From an uncultured Nitrosomonadales bacterium (lineage in GTDB: Bacteria; Pseudomonadota; Gammaproteobacteria; Burkholderiales; Gallionellaceae): DNA of 15,227 nucleotides. Under the pieces are notes generated by a model that did no database searches, was not told the DNA's origin, and saw only the letters and a list, made by a program, of their open reading frames with translations. A program made the translations under genes and the position numbers. The stretch spans positions 1 to 15,227 of the forward strand of contig CAIZNF010000126.1 of assembly GCA_903934275.1 (NCBI GenBank), in the 5' to 3' direction. This document shows, one piece after another, positions 14,803 through 15,227 of the stretch (position 1 is the stretch's first letter; each line of letters starts with the position of its first letter).

Positions 14803-14996
14803 ATAATCTCACAATATGATAAGACCTGAATAGTCCAGTTAGACCGACGTTCCGGCGAAGGCAGAAATCCGGCGATAATAAAAACCTCGCTTCGAGGTAT
14901 CTTTGATTTAGCTGGATTCCCGATTTCATGAGGGTGACAGAAAACAACAAAGCTGTTTTATTCTGCGACTCTATCCTTAGTCTCGTACCAGTCAAA
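14787..14996. repeat. Two 17-bp near-identical direct repeats upstream of ruvB
   Basis: GTCTCGTATCGGTCAAA (14787-14803) recurs at 14980-14996 with two differences. Read leftward both carry TTTGAC followed by GRTACGAGAC, like duplicated -35 regions or operators. The distal copy lies 216 bp upstream of the ruvB ATG. Confidence 0.5.
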
Positions 14997-15210
14997 GTGA
15001 TGTCAAAAAATGACAATAATTTTTCAACGAGGCCGCAGGGTGGGTTCTGCCCACCCTGTCGGGCAGAGCCCGACCTACAATTTTGGCTCAGACTCGTCCG
15101 TTAGATTGACTTGCCTTCGCGCCTTTATACGCAAACTGGGTGCGAATATCCATAAAAACAATTAACCGTTTAATCCTTTGAGAACTAATAGAAAGGACGA
15201 ATTCGCTCCG
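14804..15210. other. Gene-free stretch right of ruvB with hairpin repeats
   Basis: No gene is supported here. A small hairpin ACCTCG-CTT-CGAGGT is at 14884-14898. Stretches around 14849-14875 and 14914-14940 look like degraded copies of the ATTCC...GGAAT palindrome family. CAGGGTGGG/CCCACCCTG (15036-15044 with 15050-15058) and GTCGGGC/GCCCGAC (15058-15064 with 15068-15074) form two abutting hairpins of a known dispersed intergenic type. TTGACT at 15106 with TATACG at 15126 is too closely spaced to be a good promoter. Confidence 0.6.
15036..15074. repeat. Double-hairpin dispersed repeat
   Basis: Two adjacent palindromes (9-bp and 7-bp stems) sharing base 15058 form a compact element. Similar GTCGGGC-AGA-GCCCGAC units are widely scattered in proteobacterial intergenic DNA, so this is probably a REP-like repeat rather than a gene-specific site. 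Confidence 0.6.
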
Positions 15211-15227
15211 ATGAACACCCTGTGGAG
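15211..15227 (+). CDS. Possible start of a gene cut by the right edge
   Basis: ATG AAC ACC CTG TGG begins here and runs off the window, in a frame open since a stop at 15163. An AAAGGA lies upstream, but 13 nt from the ATG, which is long for a ribosome site. Five residues are too few to name a product. Confidence 0.35.

Noticed and set aside
14765..15016. An 84-residue N-terminal extension of RuvB
   Set aside because: The extension contains promoter-like and repeat sequence and does not match RuvB N-termini, which align from the ATG at 14764.
15106..15131. A promoter TTGACT...TATACG for the right-edge gene
   Set aside because: The spacing is about 14 bp, too short for a standard sigma-70 promoter.

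Overview
The window looks like a chromosomal segment of a betaproteobacterium, most plausibly from the Nitrosomonadales (Gallionellaceae-like). This rests on the mix of recognisable proteins (ArgJ with an [10 protein letters not shown] segment, SecA with a C-terminal zinc motif, UbiC, RecG, RuvB, RidA) and on the dispersed GC-rich palindromes between genes. No 16S rRNA or other phylogenetic marker is present, so the placement is an inference.

Bases 1-3300 are accessory DNA. Two small overlapping genes (the second a zinc-type HGGxSTG protein) and a third small basic protein are followed by a large lipoprotein. That lipoprotein fuses an array of Sel1-like repeats to a trypsin-like serine protease domain. 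A 102-bp sequence is repeated before and after the lipoprotein gene, with perfect flanks and a diverged middle, and a shorter copy of its core follows the second small gene. The block ends at a putative terminator and a convergent tRNA-Thr(UGU) gene with its own terminator.

Bases 3500-13700 are core genes, nearly all on the minus strand. Read in the direction of transcription they form two runs: ridA, recG, ubiC; and an M23 peptidase gene, secA, a one-domain cyclic-nucleotide-binding-fold protein, argJ. The only plus-strand core gene is dciA (DUF721, helicase loader), which diverges from the M23 gene across 32 bp. Terminators can be seen after argJ and after the M23 gene. The M23-secA gap holds a 190-bp inverted-repeat element that looks like a MITE, and the argJ-cNMP gap holds 7-bp tandem repeats bracketed by a 16-bp inverted repeat.

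Bases 13682-15227 hold ruvB, whose first codon lies just after a TATAAT box, then a gene-free stretch with hairpin repeats, and the first codons of a possible plus-strand gene at the right edge.

The core genes serve arginine synthesis (argJ), protein export (secA), cell-wall remodelling (M23), replication (dciA), ubiquinone synthesis (ubiC), recombination and repair (recG, ruvB) and reactive-enamine clearance (ridA). No complete, clearly new multi-gene system is visible. The most unusual parts are the repeat-flanked Sel1-protease gene and some regulatory structures: a hairpin covering the recG ribosome site, the probable leaderless ruvB start, and the MITE upstream of secA.
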